Below, in pieces: positions 47,959 through 57,463 of a stretch of 64,000 nt of DNA. Both the position numbers and the translations under genes were made by a program. The number at the start of each line of letters is the position of its first letter. Within the stretch, counting starts at the first letter, position 1. Below the pieces are notes generated by a model that was not told the origin of the DNA, did not search any database, and was given only the letters and a program-made list of their open reading frames with translations. The stretch is from contig NZ_VIJZ01000007.1 in NCBI RefSeq assembly GCF_006874425.1, positions 264,948 through 328,947 on the forward strand, written 5' to 3'. The stretch comes from Paenibacillus ottowii (GTDB lineage: Bacteria; Bacillota; Bacilli; Paenibacillales; Paenibacillaceae).

Positions 47959-48999
47959 ATGCTAGCAATTGATGTGCAGGATCTGCGCAAAACATTTAAG
48001 GTTCAAAAAAACCGCGAGGGCTTAAAAGGCGCCTTCCTTGATTTATTCGCCCGCGAATACAACGAGGTGGCTGCGGTCAAAGATATATCTTTCCGTATTC
48101 CGCAAGGGGAAATATGCGGTTATATTGGTGAGAACGGGGCCGGAAAGTCCACCACGATTAAGATGTTGACAGGTATTCTGGTGCCAACATCGGGACATCT
48201 CAAGGTCGGGGGCTATGTCCCTTATGAGGATCGCGAGAAATTTGTAGGTAACATTGGCGTTGTTTTTGGTCAGCGCAGCCAGCTTTGGTGGGACATCGGC
48301 GTGATCGAATCTTTTCAACTGCTGCGCAAAGTATATCAGGTTCCGGCTACAGACTTCAAACGTAGGCTGGATGAGCTGGTAGAAAGGCTGCAATTGCAGG
48401 ATTTGTTAAGCCGTCCGGTGCGCAAGCTTAGCCTTGGACAACGGATGCGTTGTGAGTTGGTAGCTGCTTTGCTGCACAATCCATCCATTGTTTTTCTGGA
48501 CGAGCCGACCATTGGACTTGATATCATGGTGAAGTCTGAAATACGCGAGTTTTTGAAGGACATGAACCGGGAACACGGGACCACTATTTTGCTGACGACC
48601 CATGATTTGCAGGATATTGAAGCGCTGTGCTCGCGCGTCATTATGTTGGATGATGGGAATATCATTTATGATGGTGGACTGGATGAGCTCAAGGATCGTT
48701 GGGGGACAGGCCGAGAAGTAAGGTTTCAATTTGGTACGACGACACAGCTGGAGCAATTGCAGGCATGGACGGCTGATATGCCGCTGACGTGGACTATGGA
48801 TAACGATTTGGCGGCCAAGGTGTGGATTCCTCTTCATATTAACGTATCAGATGTGCTGGCTAGTGTAGTTGGTCGCACGGACATTACGGATATCAAAATC
48901 ATTGAAACCAACACGGATGATATCGTCCGCAGCATCTATCAGTCTGGCTCGGCAGAACGCCAGGGCAATCCGATAGTGGAGGCCAAAGTTCATGCTTAG
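47959..48999 (+). CDS. ABC transporter ATP-binding protein, ABC-2 exporter type
   Basis: 346 residues. Walker A GENGAGKST, signature LSLGQRMR, Walker B IVFLDEPTIGLD, H-loop TTHD. The C-terminal ~100 residues carry the extra domain of the DrrA/NodI-like branch. The C-terminal end overlaps the first permease by eight bases. Forms a three-gene exporter with the next two genes; the substrate is not known. Confidence 0.93.
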   Translation: MLAIDVQDLRKTFKVQKNREGLKGAFLDLFAREYNEVAAVKDISFRIPQGEICGYIGENGAGKSTTIKMLTGILVPTSGHLKVGGYVPYEDREKFVGNIGVVFGQRSQLWWDIGVIESFQLLRKVYQVPATDFKRRLDELVERLQLQDLLSRPVRKLSLGQRMRCELVAALLHNPSIVFLDEPTIGLDIMVKSEIREFLKDMNREHGTTILLTTHDLQDIEALCSRVIMLDDGNIIYDGGLDELKDRWGTGREVRFQFGTTTQLEQLQAWTADMPLTWTMDNDLAAKVWIPLHINVSDVLASVVGRTDITDIKIIETNTDDIVRSIYQSGSAERQGNPIVEAKVHA

Positions 49000-49786
49000 C
49001 GTATATACCGATTTTATTCGTATCCGATTTCTCACCATGCTTGCTTATCGGGTAAACTATTATTCAGGCATACTTATTTATTCCATGAATATCGGCGTGT
49101 ATTATTTCACATACAAAGCGATATATGGCGATGCGGGTAGCATTGGAGGCTTTACTGCTGCTCAGATGACGACCTATGTAGCCGTATCGTGGATGGCACG
49201 AGCCTTTTATTTTAACAATCTGGATCGCGAAATATCGACGGATATTCGGGATGGAAGCATTGCTATTCAGATGATCCGGCCTTATAACTATGTGCTTGTT
49301 AAATTTATGCAGGGGCTCGGCGAGGGGATGTTTCGTTTCCTCTTGTTTATGATTCCAGGCATGGCGATTGCGATGCTGCTGTTTCCCGTGAAGCTCCCTA
49401 GTGACCCGGTAGCCTGGATTGGTTTTCTGGTTATGCTGTTCTTCAGCTTTCTAATCAATACTCAGATTAATATTATTACTGGATTGACGGCCTTTTTTAT
49501 TGAAAATAACGAGGGCATGATGCGCATGAAGCGCGTAGTCGTAGACCTGTTCTCAGGGTTGATCCTGCCAATCAGTTTGTTCCCGGGCTGGCTGGCGACA
49601 ATCTCCCAATGGATGCCTTTTCAGGCAATTACTTATTTGCCAGGCTCTGTATTTACGGGACGTGTAAAAGGCGTTGGCATCTGGAATGTGCTAGGTATCC
49701 AAATCATTTGGCTGGTCGTTCTGCTCGTGCCGATGATCATCATTTGGCGGCTGGCGCGCAGACGTCTGTTCGTGCAGGGAGGGTAA
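48992..49786 (+). CDS. ABC-2 family permease, first subunit
   Basis: 264 residues with six membrane helices. The loop NNLDREISTDIRDGSIAIQMIRPYNYVLVKFMQG (in part) is the signature of the ABC2_membrane_6 family. It begins inside the ATPase gene and ends four bases before the second permease. Substrate unknown. Confidence 0.88.
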   Translation: MLSVYTDFIRIRFLTMLAYRVNYYSGILIYSMNIGVYYFTYKAIYGDAGSIGGFTAAQMTTYVAVSWMARAFYFNNLDREISTDIRDGSIAIQMIRPYNYVLVKFMQGLGEGMFRFLLFMIPGMAIAMLLFPVKLPSDPVAWIGFLVMLFFSFLINTQINIITGLTAFFIENNEGMMRMKRVVVDLFSGLILPISLFPGWLATISQWMPFQAITYLPGSVFTGRVKGVGIWNVLGIQIIWLVVLLVPMIIIWRLARRRLFVQGG

Positions 49787-49790
49787 GCCG

Positions 49791-50579
49791 ATGATGTACT
49801 ATTTGGGTCTCATTAGCGAATATTTGAAAAATTACATGAAGTCACGGCTCACCTACCGTGCCGATTTTTGGGTAGAAGTCATTTCGGATCTGCTCTTTCA
49901 GGCCACGAATCTTATTTTTATTTTGGTTATTTTTATGCATACGAACAGCTTGGGTGGCTGGAGTGAAAGTGAAGTCGTGTTCGTGTATGGATTTTTTATG
50001 GTTCCTTACGGGTTATTCAGTTGTTTCGTCAACCTTTGGAACTTCAGTGAGCGTTATATTGTAAAAGGTGAACTCGACCGGGTAATGACTCGTCCTGCGT
50101 ATAATCTGTTCCAGATTTTCCTTGAGAACGTGGACCCGCCCGCACTAGTCGGCTCAGTGATCGGTCTGATTATTATGGGCATCAGCGGGGCACAGATGGA
50201 TTTGGCTATGGAGTGGTGGTTCGTACCAGCGCTAATCGTTTTGAGTCTAAGTGCCGTGGCGATTTATACAGGGATTTACACCATATTAACTTCCCTTTCA
50301 TTCTTTTCAGATGCGCCTACGGGGATTATTCCGCTCATGTACAATATCCAGGGCTACGGACGTTATCCAGTGACGATCTATAACCGCGCCATTCAGGTTG
50401 TGTTGACTTGGATACTGCCATTTGCCTTTGTTGGCGTATATCCGGCCTCCCTGTTTCTTCAACGAGAGGACATGCGCCATATGGCACTTTTAACTCCGGT
50501 GGTAGGCATTGTCTTTCTGACATTGGGCTTACTGGTGTGGAACTGGGGAATTCGGCGTTACCGGGGGGCTGGCTCATAG
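49791..50579 (+). CDS. ABC-2 family permease, second subunit
   Basis: 262 residues with six membrane helices and the matching family loop (FSERYIVKGELDRVMTRPAYNLF). The paired, related permeases and one ATPase are typical of this exporter group. Substrate unknown. Confidence 0.88.
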   Translation: MMYYLGLISEYLKNYMKSRLTYRADFWVEVISDLLFQATNLIFILVIFMHTNSLGGWSESEVVFVYGFFMVPYGLFSCFVNLWNFSERYIVKGELDRVMTRPAYNLFQIFLENVDPPALVGSVIGLIIMGISGAQMDLAMEWWFVPALIVLSLSAVAIYTGIYTILTSLSFFSDAPTGIIPLMYNIQGYGRYPVTIYNRAIQVVLTWILPFAFVGVYPASLFLQREDMRHMALLTPVVGIVFLTLGLLVWNWGIRRYRGAGS

Positions 50580-50617
50580 GGCTTATATAAGACCCCTACA
50601 AGATAGGAGATGATAAA

Positions 50618-51094
50618 ATGTCCACGGCACCGATCGTTATTGGACAAGCGGCACCAGACTTTGAATTACCTGGCAGTAAAGGAACGAGCGTCAAGCTATC
50701 GGATTATCGAGGCAGCAGGGTATTGTTGTATTTTTATCCTAAGGATTTGACCTCTAGCTGCTCGACCCAGGCTTGCGACTTTCGGGATAAACACTCGGAG
50801 TTTGAAGGCTTGAACACAGTGATTCTGGGTGTAAGCCCCGATCCACTCAAGCAGCATGACAAGTTTATTGCCAAGTACGGTCTGCCTTTTCAGCTGTTAT
50901 CTGATGAAGAGCATCAGGTGGCTGAAACCTATGGTGTATGGCAGCAAAAACAGATGTATGGCAAGCAGTACATGGGCATTGTTCGCTCTACGTTCCTTAT
51001 TGACGAGAATGGCATTTTAGTTCATGAATGGCGTGGTTTAAGGGTAAAAGGGCATATTGATGCCGCGCTGGCATACATTCAGGCCATGGCGTAA
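50618..51094 (+). CDS. bcp: thiol peroxidase, Bcp/PrxQ type
   Basis: 158 residues with a thioredoxin fold. The peroxidatic and resolving cysteines are in the short C-x4-C pattern of PKDLTSSCSTQACDFRD. Reduces hydrogen and organic peroxides using thioredoxin. TAGGAGATG ribosome binding site. Probably a single gene with a shared terminator at 51101. Confidence 0.94.
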   Translation: MSTAPIVIGQAAPDFELPGSKGTSVKLSDYRGSRVLLYFYPKDLTSSCSTQACDFRDKHSEFEGLNTVILGVSPDPLKQHDKFIAKYGLPFQLLSDEEHQVAETYGVWQQKQMYGKQYMGIVRSTFLIDENGILVHEWRGLRVKGHIDAALAYIQAMA

Positions 51095-51100
51095 GTAAAG

Positions 51101-51160
51101 AAAAACCTTTTGGAATCGAGTGCTGCTTTTTTAAGCATCGGTTTCAAAAGGTTTTTTTAT
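51101..51160. terminator. bidirectional terminator between bcp and the germination operon
   Basis: AAAAACCTTTTGGAATCGA pairs with TCGGTTTCAAAAGGTTTTTTT around an inner TGCT/AGCA. A and T runs on both sides end bcp on the plus strand and the germination operon on the minus strand. Confidence 0.88.
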
Positions 51161-52272
51161 TTTTTAGAGGTGTTTTGTCGATGTTTCCACTTTTGCCGAC
51201 AGAGGTAAACAGTCCACAAAAGAAGCGGAATAATCAAGCCGTTCGTATAATGCCAGGCAGCCATGGGATAAACAAGAGTTCTTACATAATAAAACACATT
51301 GGGGGTTATCAAAATGGTCATTCCAAACACAAGCGCCCCCGCAGGTATAATAAAAGGTTGGACATTAGAAATTCGGAACAACTGGGTTATACCGAAAGTA
51401 AAGGCAAAGAAGAAAATGACTCCCTTAAAAAAAGCGACTAGTGCCCAGAGCAAAGCAACCAGTGATTCAATGCGTGTAATATAATTCAGCTCATTAATTT
51501 TGGTTGAAAGTGCAGAAGAAATGTATGGACTGTAGTTGGTCACGAAGGGTCCGATGACAAGCAGGGAGAGCAGCAGAAAGAGGCTGATCAGTACTCCGCC
51601 TAGAAGCGATGCGAGCAGCATATCCCTTTTAAAATGACCTTTTTTGTTGACAAAAGGGAAAACCATAAGCATGATAGACATTCCGGCAAAAGGCATTGCC
51701 GCGCCTGGAACCATCCCTTTAGCAACAGGAGCGAGCCCGTTTTCCAAAACAGGACGTACATTAGAAAGGTGAATTTGTGGTAGCAGCGCCAGGATCAAGC
51801 CACTAAAAATGAATACATACACAGGTATCAAAATCTCGCTAACCCGACTAAAGGCTTCAATTCCCGCTAATGCAGCAAGCACAAGCATCAAAACTTCCAT
51901 CGCCAGTAGAACGCGCAAAGGAGTGCTCTCAAATATCTGTGTAGTCAGATAATCCCCTACCTCTCTCGCATTCAGGGCAGTACTCATAAAGAAATAAAAC
52001 AGATACCAGCAAGAAACGATAGATCCGAAGACAGGTCCCAAAATTTTGCGGGTGGCTTCTATTAGTGTAAGACTTGGGTAGAGTTCATGAAGGCGAAGGA
52101 GCACGTATATGATAATTAAGCCCAGCGGGATGGACAGTATAGAGCTGATCCAGGCATCCTGGTGAGCAATATGCGTAATCATAGTCGGATAGATTAAGAG
52201 CATATCCCCAATTAAACTCAGGAACATTAGAACAGTCACTTGTCGAACGCTAATACGTGCTTTTTTTAACAT
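51157..52272 (-). CDS. spore germination permease, GerB family (second copy)
   Basis: 371 residues, ten membrane helices of the APC/ArcD-like GerB family. It is a clear paralogue of the GerB protein encoded at 52555 (shared IGD...YPxxIT, QDAWISS.LSIP, LGPFVT.NS.Y.S..L, FPFVNK/FPYVNK). It ends in a basic tail. It is the last gene of the operon, 15 bases after the small gene. GerB proteins bind germinant and, with A and C, form the receptor in the spore inner membrane. Confidence 0.93.
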   Translation of the reverse strand: MLKKARISVRQVTVLMFLSLIGDMLLIYPTMITHIAHQDAWISSILSIPLGLIIIYVLLRLHELYPSLTLIEATRKILGPVFGSIVSCWYLFYFFMSTALNAREVGDYLTTQIFESTPLRVLLAMEVLMLVLAALAGIEAFSRVSEILIPVYVFIFSGLILALLPQIHLSNVRPVLENGLAPVAKGMVPGAAMPFAGMSIMLMVFPFVNKKGHFKRDMLLASLLGGVLISLFLLLSLLVIGPFVTNYSPYISSALSTKINELNYITRIESLVALLWALVAFFKGVIFFFAFTFGITQLFRISNVQPFIIPAGALVFGMTILITPNVFYYVRTLVYPMAAWHYTNGLIIPLLLWTVYLCRQKWKHRQNTSKK

Positions 52273-52287
52273 GTGGCTGTCTCCTTT

Positions 52288-52524
52288 CTAAAAACCAAAT
52301 ACACGGGACACAAAAGCATTAACAGGGTTATAGATAATTTCAATCAAGATTAGCGGGCTTGGTGTTACCTCTAATTTGGCAGCAAGAATACTAAGCCATG
52401 TGCCTAATCCGAGCATAATGATGTACACGAACATATCCTTAAAGAGATGTTTTCGGTACAAGCCTGGCAAATCCTTGGCGGCAATGGCCAGACCGATACA
52501 GATAATGACAATGGTAATCAGCAT
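52288..52524 (-). CDS. small germination receptor D-subunit-like protein
   Basis: 78 residues with two membrane helices (residues about 1-20 and 32-50), MLITIVIICIGLAIAAKDLP at the start. Small two-helix proteins (D subunits) are known beside GerA-type receptors in Bacillus and modulate their output; this gene sits between two B subunits and matches that size and topology. Sequence similarity is too weak to be sure by eye. Confidence 0.7.
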   Translation of the reverse strand: MLITIVIICIGLAIAAKDLPGLYRKHLFKDMFVYIIMLGLGTWLSILAAKLEVTPSPLILIEIIYNPVNAFVSRVFGF

Positions 52525-52554
52525 GTCAAATGCTCCTTCCTTTATGGGTGAGGC

Positions 52555-53673
52555 TCAACCAGGTCCCAGACTATGATTGCTTTTCGATCTTAACTTGTAT
52601 ACGACAAGCAGCAGCAAAGGAAGAACAATGGAATCCGTCAGATCCCAATAAATCCAGGCATGGATGATCGTGTCCAGATAGTAAGTAATATTGGGTGCCG
52701 ACACCATAATCATGCCGAACAGGATCATGAAGCTTGGCCCAAGAAAGGTCCGGACATTATGTAATCGCAGTAGCTGGGTGATTCCTAAGGTAAAGGCATA
52801 GAAGTGTAAAATAGTTTTAACAAAAGTGGTGATAATCCAGGCAGTACTCATCATGGATTCAATTCTCTGCAAGAAATTCCCTATATTGATTTTCTTTGAT
52901 AGCGTATAAGAGGTGTACACACTATTTTCAGTTACAAAAGGGCCTAAAACCAGGAGAGAAACCAGGAGCAGTACACTTAACAGAACGCTTGCAGCCAGTC
53001 CGGATAGTAAAACGGATTTTTTTAGACCTGGTTGTTTGTTCACATAAGGAAAAATCATGAGTAAAAAGGCTAATTCTCCGAATGGATAGGACAATGCAAA
53101 AATGCCGCCTTCTATAATCTTAGGAATATCCTGCTCCATTACAGGCTTAAGCTGCTGACTGTCACATTGGGGAAGCAGGCACAGGATTAAAAACAAAGTG
53201 AAAGCCAGGCATAATGGAAACATGAGTTGAGCCGTACGTGCAATAGGCTCCAGCCCCATATACATGCCCCACATAAGCACAAGAACTAAGAGTAAATTGA
53301 TAACGGGAAGGGGCGTCATCACATAGGTCTGGTTGTTCATAAAATCTCCGGCTTCTCTTAAATAAATCGCTGAATTCATTAATAAATGGAACAGATACCA
53401 TATGGAGATGAGAGCGCCAAACCACGGACCCAAAATTCGCTGACTGAGTTGAATAAAGGTGAGATCAGGATATAGCTGATGCACCCGCAGGAGTAGCAAT
53501 AGTAAAGCCAGTCCTGCAGGGATGCTTAGGAATGAGCTGATCCAGGCATCCTGCTTGGATATGCCTGTAATGAGGGAGGGATACACCAGTACACAGTCTC
53601 CGATAATACTCAAAAATACGAGTATGGCTATATTTGTAATGCTAATACGCCCTTTCTCCTCCATCAAGCTCAC
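52555..53673 (-). CDS. spore germination permease, GerB family (first copy)
   Basis: 372 residues, ten membrane helices. Its start overlaps the GerC stop by four bases, so it is translationally coupled. With the 51157 gene it gives the operon two B subunits. See that entry for shared motifs. Confidence 0.93.
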   Translation of the reverse strand: MSLMEEKGRISITNIAILVFLSIIGDCVLVYPSLITGISKQDAWISSFLSIPAGLALLLLLLRVHQLYPDLTFIQLSQRILGPWFGALISIWYLFHLLMNSAIYLREAGDFMNNQTYVMTPLPVINLLLVLVLMWGMYMGLEPIARTAQLMFPLCLAFTLFLILCLLPQCDSQQLKPVMEQDIPKIIEGGIFALSYPFGELAFLLMIFPYVNKQPGLKKSVLLSGLAASVLLSVLLLVSLLVLGPFVTENSVYTSYTLSKKINIGNFLQRIESMMSTAWIITTFVKTILHFYAFTLGITQLLRLHNVRTFLGPSFMILFGMIMVSAPNITYYLDTIIHAWIYWDLTDSIVLPLLLLVVYKLRSKSNHSLGPG

Positions 53674-54878
53674 TCCTTCATTCGTTTTTGGAATGATTCT
53701 AACAAAGAACCAATTTTCCGGATCCTGGTTTTTGCCTTATATTCAATCTTTAAATCCATAAAAGGATTTTCTTTTTGTTCTTTTAGTCTTTTCCACAGCT
53801 CTGGTTTGGACTGGTGGATCAGCTGACCAAAGCCAAAAATGTCTGATTTAAACTCATTCCGAACGGTCTCTACGGAATGTTTCATAATTTCAATGATTTT
53901 TTCATTGCTTGCAGCTTCGATTTCTTTAATATCCGCCATACTACTTAACTTCATATGCTGGCAGTTAACCTCTCGTACTGTGCTGTTGTTAGTAACTGAT
54001 ATGGAGATAACAGGCTCTCCATCGCGAATAAGCACCTTTTTTTGGGTGTCGCTGCTTAAGGTTAATAAGGCAATGTCCCCCCCTCCTTGACAGTCGGCGT
54101 GTCCCGTAGTAGAAACTACCTTATTCCGGATATAATTGAACCCTTTGCTGTCTTGATCATTGATCCAGCCCAGCAAGCGGTCTTTTTTTAAGACACCAAT
54201 ACCAGAGAACCTTAATATGGTGCCAGGAGATATGCTTTTGGTGGCATCTACACCCTTTTCATTGGACGATTCTATATCTCCCACAGCTTCCAATGCGGGC
54301 AGGGTGGACTGGATGTCAGGATTAGCCAAGTCGCTAAGCAGTTGATCCATGGTTACTTTGGTGGCCGGAGCCCATGTTTTAGTTAAGGTATCCAATGAAG
54401 CAAACATTTTATTGGCCGGCAACTTTTCCAGTGGAGTGGGGATCTTTAACATCGTAGAGGCCTTGTTATTTTTGGCTATCGCAATATAAAAGTCGCTTCT
54501 GGTAAAAGGCTCTCGCATTAAGGTTTCAATCGCATCGGAAATTCCTCTTCGCGCATACTCCTCACCTAAAATCAGCATTCGAATATGAGATAAATAGATG
54601 GATCGCGGGCTTGTATCCGTCATTTTTTGAATAGCCTCTTGAATCGTGGGCGCAGTAGCCTGATAAGTAACAACCGGCGAGCCGGAGCTAGGTGAGGATT
54701 TGGAGGCTACTGCAGAAGGAATCACCACCTGTGCAGTCACCTGATACTGGTTTCCTTCCATATCCACCCCGATCCCGATAGCGATGCCCAACTCGTTTAA
54801 TTCTTTTCGATCCCAGCATCCACCCAATAGTACTGCAATCAGCCCCCAGACGAAGAGCAAATGTATGGTCTGCTTCAT
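53670..54878 (-). CDS. spore germination lipoprotein, GerC family
   Basis: 402 residues. Lipoprotein signal with lipobox LLGGC (Cys21) followed by WDRKELNELGIAIGIGVD, the strong GerC-family start. It is held on the outer face of the spore inner membrane. The ATG overlaps the GerA stop by four bases (ATGA). Confidence 0.94.
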   Translation of the reverse strand: MKQTIHLLFVWGLIAVLLGGCWDRKELNELGIAIGIGVDMEGNQYQVTAQVVIPSAVASKSSPSSGSPVVTYQATAPTIQEAIQKMTDTSPRSIYLSHIRMLILGEEYARRGISDAIETLMREPFTRSDFYIAIAKNNKASTMLKIPTPLEKLPANKMFASLDTLTKTWAPATKVTMDQLLSDLANPDIQSTLPALEAVGDIESSNEKGVDATKSISPGTILRFSGIGVLKKDRLLGWINDQDSKGFNYIRNKVVSTTGHADCQGGGDIALLTLSSDTQKKVLIRDGEPVISISVTNNSTVREVNCQHMKLSSMADIKEIEAASNEKIIEIMKHSVETVRNEFKSDIFGFGQLIHQSKPELWKRLKEQKENPFMDLKIEYKAKTRIRKIGSLLESFQKRMKE

Positions 54879-56416
54879 GGTTGATCCCTTCTGGCTTTTG
54901 GTTTATTGCCAATCCGTCTTTTTTTTGTTTTTTGGCGGATCGTATTTTGGATAGGGGTGGATTGAGGTCGTGACTTCATATAAGACCAAGGTAGGCGAAA
55001 CAGCGTATCTTTCAAATCGCTTTCCACATATGGGCCGAATGGACTCATATAAGAGACACCAAATGATCGCAGACTGGTTAAGTGCAGCAAAAGTACAATG
55101 ATCCCCATCAATATTCCAAGAAGTCCGAAGGCTGCCGCTAGCATCATTAAGGCGAAGCGTACAATACGAACCGCTATCGACAAACCGTTTTCTGGAATAA
55201 CATAGCTAGAGATCGCTGTGATCGACACAACAATGACCATAGCCGCTGAGACTACTCCTGCATCTACAGCTGCTTGTCCAATGACCAGTGTACCTACAAT
55301 CGAGACAGCCTGTCCGACGGTCTTGGGAATTCGCACCCCTGCTTCACGCAAAATTTCATAAGTAATCTCCATAAGCATCGCCTCGACAAATGCCGGGAAC
55401 GGTACGCCTTCCCTTTGTGCGGCAAGACTGATCAAAAGGTTTGTCGGAAGCATCTCTTGATGAAAGGTAGTTATCGCGATATAAACTGCGGGTGCAAGCA
55501 TGGCGATAAAAAAGGAAAAGAATCGCAGCAAACGCAGCAAAGTACTGATGTCAGCACGCTGGTAATAATCCTCGGCCGACTGGAAAAATTGAACGAACAA
55601 CGCAGGTATTAACAAAACAAAGGGAGTTCCATCCACCAATATAGCAATTCGGCCTTCCAGCAGGCTGGCAGCGACTGAATCCGGACGCTCGCTGTTATAA
55701 ATGGTCGGAAATGGGGTGAAGGTTTCATCCTGAATTTCCTCTTCGATGTAACCCCCTTCCAGGATTCCGTCAATATCAATTCGGTCCAAACGATCTCTCA
55801 GTTCCTGAATAACTTCTTCGTCAGCAATTCCTTTGATATACATTACAGACACATTGGTATGAGTCACTTGACCGATCTGTCTTGTTTCCATCCACAGCCG
55901 CGGATCACGGATTCGTCTACGAAGTAGAGCTGTATTGGTACGTAAATTTTCAGTAAACCCCTCCATGGGACCCCGTACAACCGTCTGGGACTGGGGTTCG
56001 CTGACATTGCGATCCTCCCAACCGACCGCATCAATCCATATGCCTTTTGTGTATCCATCCAGCAAAATGATAATACCGCCGGATAGCATCCGGTTGAATA
56101 GAGCGTCCATTTCGTCCACACTACCTGAATGCCCCGCAATTAAAACTTGATCCTTCAAATAATTAAATGGTTCTATGCCCTCAGGTACATGATGTTCGTT
56201 TACCCGCATTAATGAACGCAGAACGGAATCATGAAGTAATTGAGTGTTGACCAGACCATCGATATAAAACAGAGCTGCCGGCCATTTTTGCATCCATAAT
56301 AGCTCTTTAATGATTACATCTCCGCTGTTCCCAAAGGAGCTCTCGATATGATTCACGTTATCTTCCAAGTTAGAGGATACATGAGTTAGTGGACAACTTT
56401 TATTCAGATTCGGCAT
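54875..56416 (-). CDS. spore germination protein, GerA family
   Basis: 513 residues. A large N-terminal cytoplasmic domain (about 1-270) with DVIIKELLWMQKWPAALFYIDG and LLDGYTKGIWIDAVGWEDRNVSEPQSQTVVRGPMEGF (in part), then five membrane helices (about 285-465) with REGVPFPAFVEAMLMEITYEILREAGVRIP, and a basic tail. First gene of the operon; GGAGGATTTTACGT precedes the ATG. A sigma-G-like promoter lies 35 bases upstream. Confidence 0.96.
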   Translation of the reverse strand: MPNLNKSCPLTHVSSNLEDNVNHIESSFGNSGDVIIKELLWMQKWPAALFYIDGLVNTQLLHDSVLRSLMRVNEHHVPEGIEPFNYLKDQVLIAGHSGSVDEMDALFNRMLSGGIIILLDGYTKGIWIDAVGWEDRNVSEPQSQTVVRGPMEGFTENLRTNTALLRRRIRDPRLWMETRQIGQVTHTNVSVMYIKGIADEEVIQELRDRLDRIDIDGILEGGYIEEEIQDETFTPFPTIYNSERPDSVAASLLEGRIAILVDGTPFVLLIPALFVQFFQSAEDYYQRADISTLLRLLRFFSFFIAMLAPAVYIAITTFHQEMLPTNLLISLAAQREGVPFPAFVEAMLMEITYEILREAGVRIPKTVGQAVSIVGTLVIGQAAVDAGVVSAAMVIVVSITAISSYVIPENGLSIAVRIVRFALMMLAAAFGLLGILMGIIVLLLHLTSLRSFGVSYMSPFGPYVESDLKDTLFRLPWSYMKSRPQSTPIQNTIRQKTKKRRIGNKPKARRDQP

Positions 56417-56450
56417 ACGTAAAATCCTCCGATATTGGAGTTTGTTGGCT

Positions 56451-56480
56451 TAGTATGCTCTGAAAATATGAATTTATGCT
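56451..56480 (-). promoter_or_regulatory. predicted sigma-G promoter of the germination operon
   Basis: On the minus strand AGCATA (56480-56475), 17 bases, CATACTA (56457-56451). This matches the forespore sigma-G consensus (TGMATA-N17/18-CATWMTA) except for the first base of the -35. It lies 34 bases before the start codon. Confidence 0.6.
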
Positions 56481-56661
56481 TGACCCATTGTATTTACAGG
56501 GTCCATTGTTGGGTATGCTGACGACGTAGAGTCAAGATATCATCAGATTGTTATGTTTGGAGTAGGGGAAGCGCTCAAATAATGAAGCCGTGAATATGGG
56601 GCGGCTCAAGGAGCGGGGGAGTATAGTAATATCTTTCGTGATTTCGGTATATTATGCAAAA

Positions 56662-57321
56662 CTATTCCATGTCATCCTTGTTGCTGGTTTTTACCGATTT
56701 TTTAGATTTGTATAGCGTTCCAAACAGAAAGCTCCTCCACCGATATATAAAATACAGCAGGATGATGAATCCTACGGCAGCCGCGATTCGTAACGCATAC
56801 AGTTCTACCAGATGGAAAATGGCATCCCACTGCGGACCAAACAGCTTGCCGATGCTTAGAAAGAGGATGACCCAGAATAAAGCACCGCTGTAAGCATACA
56901 AGACAAATTTACGGAAAGAAAGAGCGATAATTCCAGCAAAATAGCCAGTAAAATGCCGGACACCTGGGATGAAATATCCAAGGAAAATAAGCCAGTATCC
57001 ATAACGTTGAAACCATTTTTGTGTTTTCTGAAGCTTGTCCGGCGATAGCAAAACCCATTTGCCGTATTTCTGAATAAAGGGGAGTCCAGCCCATTTTCCA
57101 ATAAAGTAGGTAAAGGTCATACCGATGGTTGTGCCCAAAAAAGCTAGCAGCACTAGATTGCCGAAATCCAGAGTACCGGCATAGGAGAGATATCCCGCAT
57201 AAGCCATCGTGGTTTCCCCGGGAAAAGGCAAAGCAATAAACTCCAGTAACAAGCCGAAAAAAAGGACGCCATATCCATATTCTTCGAACAATTGCGCGAT
57301 CCATTTCAGCACATCCATCAT
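56662..57321 (-). CDS. DedA family membrane protein
   Basis: 219 residues from the ATG at 57321 (GGAG upstream). Conserved ALPFPGETTMAYAGYLSYAG, GTTIGMTFTYFIGKWAG and FLGYFIPGVRHFTGYFAGI (with the essential acidic and arginine residues) mark DedA/SNARE-associated proteins, linked to undecaprenyl phosphate recycling and membrane potential. Stands alone. Confidence 0.92.
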   Translation of the reverse strand: MMDVLKWIAQLFEEYGYGVLFFGLLLEFIALPFPGETTMAYAGYLSYAGTLDFGNLVLLAFLGTTIGMTFTYFIGKWAGLPFIQKYGKWVLLSPDKLQKTQKWFQRYGYWLIFLGYFIPGVRHFTGYFAGIIALSFRKFVLYAYSGALFWVILFLSIGKLFGPQWDAIFHLVELYALRIAAAVGFIILLYFIYRWRSFLFGTLYKSKKSVKTSNKDDME

Positions 57322-57405
57322 GTACACTCCTACGGGCAGATTAAGTAATTTAGAATCAATTTATTTTATCAATCTTTTCATGACCACTCAACTATGGTTG
57401 ATTTC

Positions 57406-57435
57406 TTGACGTGTTGTTTTGTCGTTGCGTATAAT
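57406..57435 (+). promoter_or_regulatory. predicted sigma-A promoter of guaA
   Basis: TTGACG at 57406-57411, 18 bases, TATAAT at 57430-57435; the start of transcription would be near 57442, 22 bases before the ATG. No purine riboswitch was recognised. Confidence 0.65.
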
Positions 57436-57463
57436 GAAACGAACAATTGAGGGAGGCACGGTA

